A DNA stretch of 64,000 nucleotides from NCBI RefSeq assembly GCF_900636825.1, contig NZ_LR134318.1, positions 4,646,001 through 4,710,000 of the forward strand, in the 5' to 3' direction. The translations under genes and the position numbers were made by a program. Each line of letters opens with the position of its first letter. Position 1 is the stretch's first letter. The notes under the pieces were generated by a model. That model did no database searches and was not told the DNA's origin. It saw only the letters and a program-made list of their open reading frames with translations. This stretch comes from Pseudomonas fluorescens. GTDB taxonomy: Bacteria; Pseudomonadota; Gammaproteobacteria; Pseudomonadales; Pseudomonadaceae. Of the stretch, positions 12,001 to 21,257 are shown in pieces.

Positions 12001-13389
12001 GCCGACAAGAATCGGCTCACCCAGCGAGGGACTGACAGTTACCCCCAATTGTTCGGGTAAATCGCCGCTCCAGCCGAGCGACATCGATGTCCCCTGCAAT
12101 ACAGTAGGCACTTTGACCTGCAGCGAATAGCTCGTACCGCGATTGGGATAACCGGTTTTCTCCTGCCACGGTGCGCCCTCCGCGTCCGTGACTTCATCCC
12201 ATGGATCCGTAGCCAGCACCTTCACGGCGAACGCTCGAGTCACGGTGCCGCTCTGGTAATACAGACTCTCCACCGAGGCCAGAATCGTCAAGTCGCCTGG
12301 GCTATCGGGTAAATAGTCAAAATAGGCCCAGCCGTCGTCACCCGTGTTCACGGCAGCTCTCACTCGTCCTTGTTCGTCCGTCCAGTTCACCGTACGGCCG
12401 CTGAGCGTCTGCGCGGTGTAGTGCGAGGTCACCTGAACACCCAGGCGCACCGATTGCCCATACACCGGATAGTAGGCAGCCTCCACTGCATCGCTGATTG
12501 CCACCCGATGATGTCCCAGCGAGCCGCGCAGCGAATAGGGCTGCGCGGTGTATTGGTTGACCAACTCCAAGGTGAACAGATAGGGCTCGACGTCGCCGAT
12601 CAAAGGGCAACTCAGTTGCCACTCAGCCGTCAGCGGCTGCTCCGTCCCCCATTCGGGGCTCGCAAGAATTGCGCCTTGGGGATTGCCCTTGATTGTCAAC
12701 GCTGCATTCGTGCCCAGCCAGTCGCTGTCTCCCTGCGGCGAAAACTGTAGGCGGTGGCCTTCACTGATCGAACCGGAATCTGCCCCCAGGCATACGTATA
12801 AGAGCGCGCCTGGCAGCAGCAATTGGCCATCGAGCTCAAGGCCCTGCAATTGCAAGGACGGGAGGTGCAAGTGCAGTTTGATACAGGTGATATAGATGTC
12901 AGAGCTTTCATCATCCACCTCATTCGGCGGACTGCAGACTTCCACGCACAAGTTTTGCCCGGCTGCAAGTTCAAGCTTCAGCTCTACCTCCAGATCGTCA
13001 AAGTCGACCGCGAGCGGCTGCCCCGCTGCGCGCAGAAGCCGTCGCGTCTCGATTACCGAGGCGAGCTCACCCGGTAGCTCGATTTCCTGTTGCTGCCCCG
13101 TCTCCTCGACACTGAGGAGGACTTTCGCCGGAAGGACATGGTTGGTTGCATACAAAAAACTCAACTTGTACCGCACATCGGCGGTGATAGGCTTGGGCAC
13201 CACAAGCACCTGGTGGACCGATGACCCGTTACCGGCTCTCAGAAAGTTAATCGATGCGCCCAGATAGGTGTCATGCATCACAGCCGTCCACCTTGGATTA
13301 ACCGGTCCTTTCTTCCAAGGCTTTATCCCCTTGCTGAAGTCGCCGTTGAGCAGAAGATTCTGGTCAGCCTGGATAGTCGGTTCACGCAT
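9070..13389 (-). CDS. Large Ig-repeat protein, last gene of the TcA operon
   Basis: A 1439-residue protein with no signal peptide. The N-terminal 170 residues look like a carbohydrate-binding jelly roll (it begins around NLLLNGDFSKGIKPWKKGP). After that come tandem Ig-like units of the invasin/Big_1 kind, with recurring elements such as GxPVxGAxVxW, TGxDGWAxxxYxP and LTATV. They are interspersed with larger repeats that open with SDPW and contain WxGxxPxxLGL. Its ATG overlaps the tcaB-like stop by 8 bp, so it is translationally coupled to the toxin. No enzyme motif was seen. It may be a Tc accessory, adhesin or receptor-binding protein; that is inference. Base use is similar to the toxin genes. 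Confidence 0.85.
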   Translation of the reverse strand: MREPTIQADQNLLLNGDFSKGIKPWKKGPVNPRWTAVMHDTYLGASINFLRAGNGSSVHQVLVVPKPITADVRYKLSFLYATNHVLPAKVLLSVEETGQQQEIELPGELASVIETRRLLRAAGQPLAVDFDDLEVELKLELAAGQNLCVEVCSPPNEVDDESSDIYITCIKLHLHLPSLQLQGLELDGQLLLPGALLYVCLGADSGSISEGHRLQFSPQGDSDWLGTNAALTIKGNPQGAILASPEWGTEQPLTAEWQLSCPLIGDVEPYLFTLELVNQYTAQPYSLRGSLGHHRVAISDAVEAAYYPVYGQSVRLGVQVTSHYTAQTLSGRTVNWTDEQGRVRAAVNTGDDGWAYFDYLPDSPGDLTILASVESLYYQSGTVTRAFAVKVLATDPWDEVTDAEGAPWQEKTGYPNRGTSYSLQVKVPTVLQGTSMSLGWSGDLPEQLGVTVSPSLGEPILVGAADPLWTLTSEDRLDGVFHLQLSCSKLKLRSACKTMSLACNVVKIGEVREANKFPIVDEQESVLLRVQALHDVTGGDGDPVINAQVQWLLPEGETHSIVTGAGGWASVLYTPKSAGLKKVVAEVRAHSEAPPVEHVFDVTPLAGSPWADQVLILLDDVVVDRAVLGLLCWRGESHTLKVEAVPESEFIGRDISLDWRGDEPGIGLNVTGLGTARPLPKVGGLTWVLNSDASESVSSLFELKLSSPPLADRELFGRLIANDLSDEMSVVLDQTVAIAGDVLHPCLGALHRYSVRPNELSPLVGLEVLLSLATGQLPPEATVEPALAVPQTLTDGGAHWSFDFSNSVAAETFDLNIEIEALKKPALISLMKLDHNRFKIELPESPVDPVVGQAPAWLWARVISHYTDVPVANVPVQWNAAQSSDTDGDGWSRFAVEPQTAGLQTVRASVVSPYDGYEQHLSTSILALASDPWKDVKVSFDGDKRYSWGEKTAFPRRGGQHRVELCVPDGSPLIGRQLTLGMTGMGPAELGLVFQPEKALGTPVVFSPEGLAFPFAVGDQSDGSFSLRLAAERLVSLSPANAMSVGSASVVLKFANETRARKVLDWNQELVEQVTLVSSISGRPMVGIEVTWSHADIGTQTSVTDFYGVARLRFIPRTPGDSVLTATVGDEGFSKSVGLEFTVNEPRKVDVLYESLDSRRTAEQSRAHAHARVVSALTGEPLAGVEVFWDYDQHELGSSWTNALGIADLIFTFVAEQADVLTATVRGGLAGWHSESLVISLRDDYWDLADIQAEREPTYVGQQVRILATVKSRDTGVPIAGANVHWMWGAGRQEITSTGGDGKASLLLLSSVAGEEVVSATVVNLDESSRDLTLTVLPVTAHPEYARIESFRAYPNPAAPYSKVKFFGRLISNPTGLPLPERQLEVRYGSTSGFHLKSDAAGTFEFDYMVGARDQVVISVVVDNPIGGHSFADIRLTID

Positions 13390-16300
13390 GATTGCCAGCC
13401 CCTTTTACGTTGCGGCGTTTGCCTTCTTCAATCTCGTTTACCTTGTCCTGAACGGCCCGAACGAACGTCGGGTCGCCGACCTTGGCCGTGTAGCGAATGC
13501 GCACGATGATGTCGGTCAAAGACTCCAGCATGGCTTTCTGCGGTTCTTTCGTCGGCCATGGGAAATTCAGAGTCCAGCGCGAAACGGTCCCCGTGCATTC
13601 AAAAGGGTTGAGCAAGCCTTCATCGGGTTTCATGGTTGTCATGCCGTTGTCGGCAAAGCCACTCGACAGAGCGATTTGTTGACCGCTGCGCAGGTTGATC
13701 TGAACATCCGCCGGGCCGACCGCGCCTTCTGGCGCGTACAAATAGTCGACGGACTGCCGGGTAGCCTTGGTCGCGGTCATGCTGCTGATCTGCAGCAAGG
13801 TCGCCCGCACATCTTCGTAAGGTCCGGTGAGAACGGGCAGATCGACCTCCACCGAACTGATTTGCCGGCAGTAATGCCCTGGATGGTCACGGTCGAACAA
13901 CATCTGGGTGAGTTTGAAATCAAGCGTCCCGCGTTCCAGCAATTGGCTCAAGGCGTGCGCCCAATCGATGCTGGCGGTCTGAGGGTCAAGTTCATCTTCG
14001 AACAAGCGGCGCAGCGACACGGTTTTGACAAGTTCCAGCCGCCGTTCAAAGCGTTGCAGGTACTCGCGCTCCATGCGCAGCAGGTACTCGCGCAGATGTT
14101 CTCCAGCGGTCAGGCCATGGCGGTTATCGAGCCAGATCTGCGGTAACGGCACCGGCGTCTCGTAATCGCCGGTTTCTGCGCTGAGCGAGGCCTGGGCGCT
14201 GATGCACAAACTGATGACGGCATCGTAGGCCTGATAATGCAAAGTCTTGACCTGGCCCAAGGACCAGCTAAACAGCTCAACGTTGCACGCACGTTTTCTG
14301 AGAAAGTCGTATATCGTCAGCGCTTGAGCGTTCGATCGCGCAGTTTGCTCCAGGCTGGTACGGGCTGATGCCAGAGCGTGGCCCTGCGCGGTGATCTGCT
14401 CCTCCAGCGCGCGGATTTCCGCCAAGGCCTGATTGCGCTGCAGATCCCATTCGTTGCGACGCCGGCGATAGGCCTCGGTGGTGGCCTGCTTGTCGGCGTC
14501 CATTTGCCGGACCTGCGCCGCAATCCCCAGTCCGAAGCTGACGGCATCGAGCACTTTATCCAAGCGATGACCACCATTGGCCAAGCCGAAAATGGTCGGC
14601 AGAGAAGCGACTACGGCGGCTGCCGGTTTGATTGTCGACGAGGCGAGCGCAAGTTTTTTCGACGCTTGAATCCCTTCCATTACTTCATATTCAACCGCCG
14701 AGACATGTTCGTCATAGAGGCGCGCATACGCTTCGGCCCGCTCCTGCGCCATCGCTCGACTCTGCTGCAGCGCCGCCACGCTGGCCTGCAACTGGGCAAT
14801 GCCCTGCTCCTGGACGGTCTGGGCATAACTTCCCAGTTCGACCAGATGATTTTGCTGCAATTCTTCCTGTTCAGCGCGATCGCGTTGCTCGAGCAGACGC
14901 TGCACTTGATTGCCGTAGTCCTGCAAGCTCAGCACGGCGCGTAATGCGGCTTCGTAGCAAACGCGCCAACGAAAGGCCGGGACATTCAGTCGCCCGCCCA
15001 TGGGTCGGGGTGAGCCGGCATTGCCAGCGGCCAGGTCGCGCAATAACTGCTTCGGATCTGTGGGCGGGCTGTACAAGGGAATCAACAGCGGCCGGCCAGT
15101 GATGTCCAGATTGTTGCGCAGGCTGAGCAGACGCTGTGCTGGCAACTCGAACAGGTCGAGCAACTGCTGATTGACCGGAAACTTGAATGGCTCGACCGCC
15201 AGCAGCCCCAATGCCGGCGCGCGGTCGGCGGCCGCCGGAAAGTCCGCGAGGCTGAATTGCAGCTGCTGTTCGAATTGTTCAAGACTTGGTCGTGAGCCAC
15301 CCTGCGTCAGTAACTGTGCGACGGTTTTCGTTTCCCATCGATTCACCGTTCGCGCCGACGGCGCCTTGCCCATCAGGAACTCGGCCTGAATGTAATACAG
15401 TTTTGCCGCGACGAAACTGTCGCGGGTCAGTTGCCGGTAGTGCCAATCGCCCCAGGTCGTGAGATTTTTGACATATTCGGTAAACACCATGATCCGCAAA
15501 TGCCGTGGCGCCGAGTAGCCGATGGCGTCCGGATCAGTGGGGTTCTGGGTTTCACAGCCCGGATTGCCGCTACCCACCAAGGGCCGGCAGCGCCAGTATT
15601 GCGGCCTGCGGTTCAGCATCAGCGCCTGATCAGCGGGCGCCTGCGGATCGAACAGATAGTGCAGCCAGTCTTGCGCTTCCTGAAAACGCTCTTCGTCACG
15701 CAGCCGGGTGGCGATGAGGTGTGGCAAATGGAAAAACATTTCCCAGAAGAAGAGTCCGTTAGCACCATCGAACGCCCCGTTAGGCTCAATGAATGCTTGA
15801 TCTACGCCGGGCCCCGGCTCAGCAATGCACTGCGTTTCCCAGTCCAGCACCGCGGCCACGGAAACACTGGCGCGCTGCACCAGCTCAGGGCCGAACAGTG
15901 AGTTCAGGCGCACATGTTTGAGGGCAAGTTGCGCTTGATTGAGTTGCAGAAACTGCGCGGCGTCAGTGGTGTTTTCAAGGAGTGCCGGCGAAGACCAGTC
16001 CGCCAGGTTTACGATGGTCAATGTGTATTCGACTTTCCCATCCGCAGTCGAGCCCCAGCTAATGACAGGGTCTTCCCAAAAGCCGCTCGCGCGTTCGAAT
16101 CTCAGCCACTCGGTAACCCCACCGTCAGCCAGCTCAATAACTTTGGTGATCGGGCCTGGATCGTTCGCGCTAAAATTCTTCAGCTCCAGTACGAGTGATA
16201 AATCGCCTGTTAACCTCGACGGCAGCATAACGCCTTGTACCAGCAATACATCTTTTCCACCCACGCGATTGGCCATCGCGCGTAACTTCAAGAAGGGCGT

Positions 16301-17443
16301 CAATTTTCCTGCCGTAGGGGCCTGGGCTATTGTCAGCTGGTTTGGCAGCGGGTGTTGAACGATCTCTCTGGTAGTAAAACGATCCTTCACCATCTCATCC
16401 AGCCAACCACCATCATCCGTGACCGGTCGAAGAAGCACGTCCCTGGACAGATTGACCTTCAGTGCGCCAGCACCTTCTGCGCCATTGGTCAACTGGACAC
16501 CCAGTATCCCCTTGGGATTGAGCTGATCAGCCCAAAGTGTCGCAATCAATCGGGCGCCTTTGGAGAGATCGGTGTCATAGGCTTCCTCAAACAGCCGCTG
16601 CGGGGCCAGCCACTGACCGTTCTGGGTTACGGATGACAGATTGACTGTGAGCTTATGGGGGACGAACTGTGCCTCCCCCTTGCTGCCCATGCTGTCGCGC
16701 CATTCGGCCCAGACCAGACTCAACCGCCCATTCCAGAACAACGGACGCATGTCGATGATTCTCGATTCGACGGGAACATCCGCCGCTTGCCACTCGCTCC
16801 ACGCCGCCGGATTGATTCCCGTGCAAGTTGCGGAAAGCTCCACGGAGGCTTTACGCCAGAAGTATTGAAACGGCTGCTGGCGTTGGCGCCCCACGAAATA
16901 ATAATCAGCCTTGGTCGGTGAATTGCCGTCCATGAAGGCACTGATCACGTCCAGATTGCAGGTCTGCTCGAAGGTCTGCAGGTAATCCTGCAGTGCCAAC
17001 TGCACGGAGTCGGTAGTGAGACGGGTCTGGTTCAGGTTGTTTTCGAGGTTCTTGAACAGGCTGCTTTTGCGCTGGCGCACGAACGGATTGATGAAATTTT
17101 CCGGGTAGACCGCAATCATTTGCAGCGCGGCCCAATCCGGGTAGTTGCTGTACAACGCCCAATCGGCCAGGTCCTGCTTGTCGAATTCGATGTCGCTGAA
17201 TCCCGGCTCCATTTTGCGGTACACCGCATGAATGTATTGCTGGGCGCAACCGATCGCTTCTGCAACCCACGAACTTTGCACCTGATACGAGTCCAACGGG
17301 TCCAGGCGCAGCAGTTCTGCCAGATCGCTCGGCGTTTTGACGAAAGGGTACTTTGCGCCGGGTTTTCCGAATGTGCCAATGCAGTACTCAACCAGCGCCG
17401 AGCGACGTTTTTCCAGCAATTCACCGAGCGTGTTCAATGCCAT
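13382..17443 (-). CDS. tcaB: Insecticidal toxin complex A subunit, TcaB-like C-terminal half
   Basis: 1353 residues from ATG 17443, with a strong AGGAGG at 17451-17456. Upstream in-frame starts to 17704 lie inside tcaA and lack a binding site. The start of the protein has the ABC-toxin N-terminal helical region (SSWVAEAIGCAQQYIHAVYR near residue 62). The neuraminidase-like region is mid-protein. A long helical, coiled-coil, pore-forming segment (about 850-1080) includes a hydrophobic stretch SFGLGIAAQ. The end matches the TcB-binding domain (NPFECTGTVSRWTLNFPWP and LTDIIVRIRYTAKVGD). With TcaA it should form the pentameric TcA injection channel for the TcB-TccC cocoon. The gene lies 53 bp after tcaA, in the same operon. 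Confidence 0.92.
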   Translation of the reverse strand: MALNTLGELLEKRRSALVEYCIGTFGKPGAKYPFVKTPSDLAELLRLDPLDSYQVQSSWVAEAIGCAQQYIHAVYRKMEPGFSDIEFDKQDLADWALYSNYPDWAALQMIAVYPENFINPFVRQRKSSLFKNLENNLNQTRLTTDSVQLALQDYLQTFEQTCNLDVISAFMDGNSPTKADYYFVGRQRQQPFQYFWRKASVELSATCTGINPAAWSEWQAADVPVESRIIDMRPLFWNGRLSLVWAEWRDSMGSKGEAQFVPHKLTVNLSSVTQNGQWLAPQRLFEEAYDTDLSKGARLIATLWADQLNPKGILGVQLTNGAEGAGALKVNLSRDVLLRPVTDDGGWLDEMVKDRFTTREIVQHPLPNQLTIAQAPTAGKLTPFLKLRAMANRVGGKDVLLVQGVMLPSRLTGDLSLVLELKNFSANDPGPITKVIELADGGVTEWLRFERASGFWEDPVISWGSTADGKVEYTLTIVNLADWSSPALLENTTDAAQFLQLNQAQLALKHVRLNSLFGPELVQRASVSVAAVLDWETQCIAEPGPGVDQAFIEPNGAFDGANGLFFWEMFFHLPHLIATRLRDEERFQEAQDWLHYLFDPQAPADQALMLNRRPQYWRCRPLVGSGNPGCETQNPTDPDAIGYSAPRHLRIMVFTEYVKNLTTWGDWHYRQLTRDSFVAAKLYYIQAEFLMGKAPSARTVNRWETKTVAQLLTQGGSRPSLEQFEQQLQFSLADFPAAADRAPALGLLAVEPFKFPVNQQLLDLFELPAQRLLSLRNNLDITGRPLLIPLYSPPTDPKQLLRDLAAGNAGSPRPMGGRLNVPAFRWRVCYEAALRAVLSLQDYGNQVQRLLEQRDRAEQEELQQNHLVELGSYAQTVQEQGIAQLQASVAALQQSRAMAQERAEAYARLYDEHVSAVEYEVMEGIQASKKLALASSTIKPAAAVVASLPTIFGLANGGHRLDKVLDAVSFGLGIAAQVRQMDADKQATTEAYRRRRNEWDLQRNQALAEIRALEEQITAQGHALASARTSLEQTARSNAQALTIYDFLRKRACNVELFSWSLGQVKTLHYQAYDAVISLCISAQASLSAETGDYETPVPLPQIWLDNRHGLTAGEHLREYLLRMEREYLQRFERRLELVKTVSLRRLFEDELDPQTASIDWAHALSQLLERGTLDFKLTQMLFDRDHPGHYCRQISSVEVDLPVLTGPYEDVRATLLQISSMTATKATRQSVDYLYAPEGAVGPADVQINLRSGQQIALSSGFADNGMTTMKPDEGLLNPFECTGTVSRWTLNFPWPTKEPQKAMLESLTDIIVRIRYTAKVGDPTFVRAVQDKVNEIEEGKRRNVKGAGNHA

Positions 17444-17496
17444 GATGCTTCCTCCTGAAGTCGTGTCGAGCAACTGACCTGGCGCCTGAAAGACGT

Positions 17497-20400
17497 TCAG
17501 GCCGGCGGCCCATCGTCCTGAAAAGTGATGGCGTCGAAGTTTGTTCCGCTCTCGCTGTCCTCGGAGGAAACGGAGACGATGAACTCTCCAGCAACTGCAC
17601 TGGAGATGAACGCTCGCGCCAGCCCTTCCTGATTGGTGAATGTCTGCCGGGGGCGGATGATCGGACTGAACGTATCGTTCATCGTCGCGCCTTTGCATTC
17701 CCACCTCACGAGACTGTTATTGGCAAGATTTGAAAAGCCGTCCCTCAACGTGGCGTACAGTTCGACTTCCTGACCAAGACCTACCGGCCCGATGGGTACC
17801 GGAGACATCTGCTGCGGCAAAAACCTGAGGGTTTTTCCATCAAAGGTAATGTTGATGGTCGGGGCATATTCCGGGTCAAACAGGTTGAGCCAGAATATCG
17901 GCTTCTCCGTGCCCATGATTTTGCCTGGCGTGTAGGTGGCCTCGAGCACGCCATTGGGAAGGGTTTCGCCGCTCTCGATCGTGCCCAACGAGGTTTGCCA
18001 GTACACGGGAATGCCGCTCAAGGGCTGACCTGATCCGTCCTTGATTGTCACCGTATAGACCGCTTGTTCACCGGGCTTGCCTGCCACCAGATATTGTTTG
18101 TCCGATTCCAGGGTGCAAGTAACGTTGACCAGCCTGTTCAGTTCGCCGTCGAGCTGGGGCACCTGTTGCGCAGTCGCGTTCATGCTCAACAAGGCATGCT
18201 CGGCAGCCGTCGCATAATCGGCGGGACTGATTTTCTCCGGTAGCTTGCCGATGAGAAACAACGTCAGTGCATCCATGTTGGCGCGTACCGAGAGCGACCG
18301 AACGCGCATCAGCAGATCCAGCTGGATCAGATCCTTGAGGATCAGATCCGGTGCGTCCATCCGATTGATGCACTCACGCACTTCCTGAACGCTCCAGCCG
18401 AAAAATTCGGCCAGCCTGATAGACGCGGCCTTCTCCGCCAATGCCAAAGCATTAAGCGAAAGTTCGGGCAGTTGATTGACCAGCCGCAGGTAGTCCAGCA
18501 GCGCTTGTTGCGGTTTTTCGCTCTGCCCGAAGGCCCGAGCGAGGATGCTCAGGTAATACAGGGTTCTCAGCGAAAACATGTGTTTATTGTCCTGGCCAAT
18601 CCAGGCTCTGTGGCCGTAATCCAGATACTCTCCCAGCAGTACGGCACTCAATTGGAGCTTCACCACCACCGCACTGCGACGGCGCAGATCGGCCAGCAAC
18701 GTGAGCAATGGATTCTGGTCCGGATTTCGCCGCGCCACGCCATCGGACGGCTGACCATTGATATCCATCACTTGGCTTAACAAGGAATGAACATCCGAGT
18801 CGGCCCATTGCAGTATGGCCAGCGCCTGCTCAGCTTCGACCCCGGCATACACTGCCAGAGACTCCTTGACTACCGATGCCTGCGACTCTCGCGCCTTCAA
18901 CAGCACGCCGAGCATTTTCTCGACGATGATGACGCGCAGCGCTGCATCGATTTCCCCGAGACCTTCGTCAATCGCGCTACCAACGCGCCGGGTTGCGATA
19001 GACAGATAATCGTCTTCGGTACCATCAAACGGAAGAATCAAACCTTGAGCATCGACCAGAGGAGCGTTGTTGCTGCTGTCCACCACGCTCAATAAATCCA
19101 GCCAGCTGGCGGAGGGCAGCGCCGGGACGCCCGCCATCAACAAGCGACTGTTGCTGAATAACGCGGCCTCAATGAGATTGCCGATTTTCTCGAATAGTTG
19201 CTGGTCCTGCTCGAAGGGCACATTGGGCGCCTGCGGTGTGGCGACCTGCTGCAAGACCCAAAGCACCGGCATATCACAATCGCGACACCACTCAACACAG
19301 CTATCCAGCGCATTGATAACGCTCAACACGTCCGGGATACCGGTGCCGGACCCATTGATGTGCGGCTCACCGGCCAAGGCGTTGAGCCAGTCGTCGCCCC
19401 CGCCCAGCGCCGTCAGCATCAATACGCCCTCCACCGGGGTCATGCCCAACAGCCGCGGCAATTTCACCAAACGGTAAAAGCTCGAAATCACCGATTGACT
19501 GCGCTTCAGCTCCTGGTCCGCGCCCCGGGCCGCGGCAACTGCCCGCGCGAGATATTGATAAGTCTGCAAATCGATACCCAGACCACTGCACAATTGATTG
19601 ACCGTAAGGTCGGTCATTCCCGCTTGCGGCAGGATGGGAAACGGTTCGTCGTCAAGTCTCAGAGGTTCGCGGTAATTGCCCTGATTATTGAAGATTCGGT
19701 CAAAGTGCGACCCCGTGTCTCCGCGTCCGTAAACCGAGACCGTGTCGATGAACGCCGCGAAGTCTTCGGCCGTACATTGATAGTGCTCGCGTAGCGTCTG
19801 ATACAAGCCCAGCGCATGGATCACGTTGTCACTGATGTGCCAGGTTTTAGCTGTTCCGCGACGTGCCTCTGCGTTGATCGCGGCAACCAGCAACGCGTCC
19901 GTCTGTTCGCTGGGCAGCTCCAGCCAGTTGTCCAGGCGGATCTTGCGGTTGAGGCGGTCAAAGCGGTCGAGACCCTGTTCATCATTGGGACTAATACTCA
20001 ACATGTGGAAATTTCTGGCGAAATTGATCGATACCGCCGGTTTCTCCTGGTTGTTCAGGTAAACCGAACCGGATCGCTCACTTTCAGGCAAGGCGGGCGC
20101 ATTGACGGGCTCAAAGAGCACATTGGGGGAGCGCACGGGCGCGTGATCGCGAACCGACAGCAATGCTTCAATCTGTCCGCTGTCGAGCTTTGTCCGCTCG
20201 CCAAAAATTATTACCCGATTCAGATCCTGATAGTCCACATCACCGGTGCCATAGTTGCTGCGGAAAAAATCGACTTTGTCAGCGATGTCCACGGGGGGCT
20301 CGCTCAGCAGGCCTCGCTGATACGGCCCCAGCCGCGACGCATGGGACAGGGCGCGGGCGAGATCGGCATCCCATGCCCGCTCCTTCAGGAAATAGGGAAA

Positions 20401-21126
20401 ATGCACATCGACCCGCTGGGCCACATGCCCCACCGACATACCGTGATGGCGACTCACCCAGTCAATTGAAACCCAATGCTGGTAATACGGCAGCCCGTTC
20501 GGGTAGCGCGCTGCCAACAACGCGTCGTCCAGGTTTGACGTCGCATCGTTGGCAGTGATGAATGTCTCCAGCACCGGAACGATGATGTCCACCGCCGACA
20601 CCGACTGATGCACCGTGCTGTAGTCGACCGTCAGGGCTTTGAGGTCTTTGCGGCGATCATGCAGGAGGTATTTCTGGTCGTTCTCAACCACGTCATCGAG
20701 GCGTTCGATCCAGCGCAACAGTTCCATCATGTACGCCACCGGTGAAGCGGTGGACTCCAGCGCCTGCGGTGGGCTGAGTTTTTCGAAATCGGTGGGAAAC
20801 AGGTTTTCGTAGCTCGGCCCAGGCACGATAGAAAGCAGACCACTGGCTGATGGCGCAACATCTCCACCGGCTTGGGTCAGGGTGTGTTCGATGAATCGCC
20901 GGCGGACAAAAGTGGCCATGCTATTGGCGCGCCGCAGCAGTTGCCTGGCGTGCTGCGGACTGAGTTGGTACTCTCTGACGAGTCCCGAAACACCTTTTTC
21001 AATCAACGGAAAAATCGATCCTTGCGCCTCGAAATACGCCGCGAGTTCAGCGTATTTTTTCATGCTTGCTGGATCGAATACCTGGTTAAGCATTTGCACG
21101 GCGGGGCGATCGCTTGAGTCAACCAT
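17497..21126 (-). CDS. tcaA: Insecticidal toxin complex A subunit, TcaA-like N-terminal half, with Ig tail
   Basis: 1209 residues from ATG 21126, which has AAGGA eight bases upstream. An ATG at 21201 lacks a binding site and would leave almost no room downstream of the operator. The N-terminus has the VRP1 (Salmonella virulence plasmid 28.1 kDa A protein) character shared by TcA proteins: IFPLIEKGVSGLVREYQLSP, then LSIVPGPSYENLFPTDF and SPVAYMMELLRWIERLDD. The middle is helical, like the TcA shell. Unusually, the last 200 residues are two invasin-type Ig domains (YTVTIKDGSGQPLSGIPVYW near 1025; VGLGQEVELYATLRDGFSN near 1115). It lies downstream of a lux-box-like palindrome. Confidence 0.9.
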   Translation of the reverse strand: MVDSSDRPAVQMLNQVFDPASMKKYAELAAYFEAQGSIFPLIEKGVSGLVREYQLSPQHARQLLRRANSMATFVRRRFIEHTLTQAGGDVAPSASGLLSIVPGPSYENLFPTDFEKLSPPQALESTASPVAYMMELLRWIERLDDVVENDQKYLLHDRRKDLKALTVDYSTVHQSVSAVDIIVPVLETFITANDATSNLDDALLAARYPNGLPYYQHWVSIDWVSRHHGMSVGHVAQRVDVHFPYFLKERAWDADLARALSHASRLGPYQRGLLSEPPVDIADKVDFFRSNYGTGDVDYQDLNRVIIFGERTKLDSGQIEALLSVRDHAPVRSPNVLFEPVNAPALPESERSGSVYLNNQEKPAVSINFARNFHMLSISPNDEQGLDRFDRLNRKIRLDNWLELPSEQTDALLVAAINAEARRGTAKTWHISDNVIHALGLYQTLREHYQCTAEDFAAFIDTVSVYGRGDTGSHFDRIFNNQGNYREPLRLDDEPFPILPQAGMTDLTVNQLCSGLGIDLQTYQYLARAVAAARGADQELKRSQSVISSFYRLVKLPRLLGMTPVEGVLMLTALGGGDDWLNALAGEPHINGSGTGIPDVLSVINALDSCVEWCRDCDMPVLWVLQQVATPQAPNVPFEQDQQLFEKIGNLIEAALFSNSRLLMAGVPALPSASWLDLLSVVDSSNNAPLVDAQGLILPFDGTEDDYLSIATRRVGSAIDEGLGEIDAALRVIIVEKMLGVLLKARESQASVVKESLAVYAGVEAEQALAILQWADSDVHSLLSQVMDINGQPSDGVARRNPDQNPLLTLLADLRRRSAVVVKLQLSAVLLGEYLDYGHRAWIGQDNKHMFSLRTLYYLSILARAFGQSEKPQQALLDYLRLVNQLPELSLNALALAEKAASIRLAEFFGWSVQEVRECINRMDAPDLILKDLIQLDLLMRVRSLSVRANMDALTLFLIGKLPEKISPADYATAAEHALLSMNATAQQVPQLDGELNRLVNVTCTLESDKQYLVAGKPGEQAVYTVTIKDGSGQPLSGIPVYWQTSLGTIESGETLPNGVLEATYTPGKIMGTEKPIFWLNLFDPEYAPTINITFDGKTLRFLPQQMSPVPIGPVGLGQEVELYATLRDGFSNLANNSLVRWECKGATMNDTFSPIIRPRQTFTNQEGLARAFISSAVAGEFIVSVSSEDSESGTNFDAITFQDDGPPA

Positions 21127-21220
21127 CGTCGGGATCCTTGGGTGGTTACCGTGTCGACGGGCGCAAACATTCGGCGACTGCACGGTGGGCTTGAGTGCCA
21201 TTGGGCGCGCGATCGCGGAA

Positions 21221-21252
21221 CGCGTCTACTGTCAGATCTGACAGTAGACGCG
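21221..21252. promoter_or_regulatory. 32-bp perfect palindrome / lux-box-like operator upstream of tcaA
   Basis: A perfect 32-bp dyad centred at 21236/21237. Its central 20-mer is TACTGTCAGATCTGACAGTA (21227-21246), matching the CTGT-N8-ACAG element found upstream of four other genes here. The centre lies 110 bp from the tcaA ATG and 6-37 bp after the stop of the preceding Ig gene, so it could also form a terminating hairpin. There is no T run, which favours an operator. Confidence 0.75.
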
Positions 21253-21257
21253 ACCGT

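Noticed and set aside
13382..17704. Longer tcaB start at 17704
   Set aside because: The extra 87 codons overlap tcaA and have no ribosome-binding site, while ATG 17443 has a full AGGAGG.
21127..21201. Longer tcaA start at 21201
   Set aside because: No ribosome-binding site, and the start would fall 20 bp from the operator, leaving no room for a promoter downstream of it.
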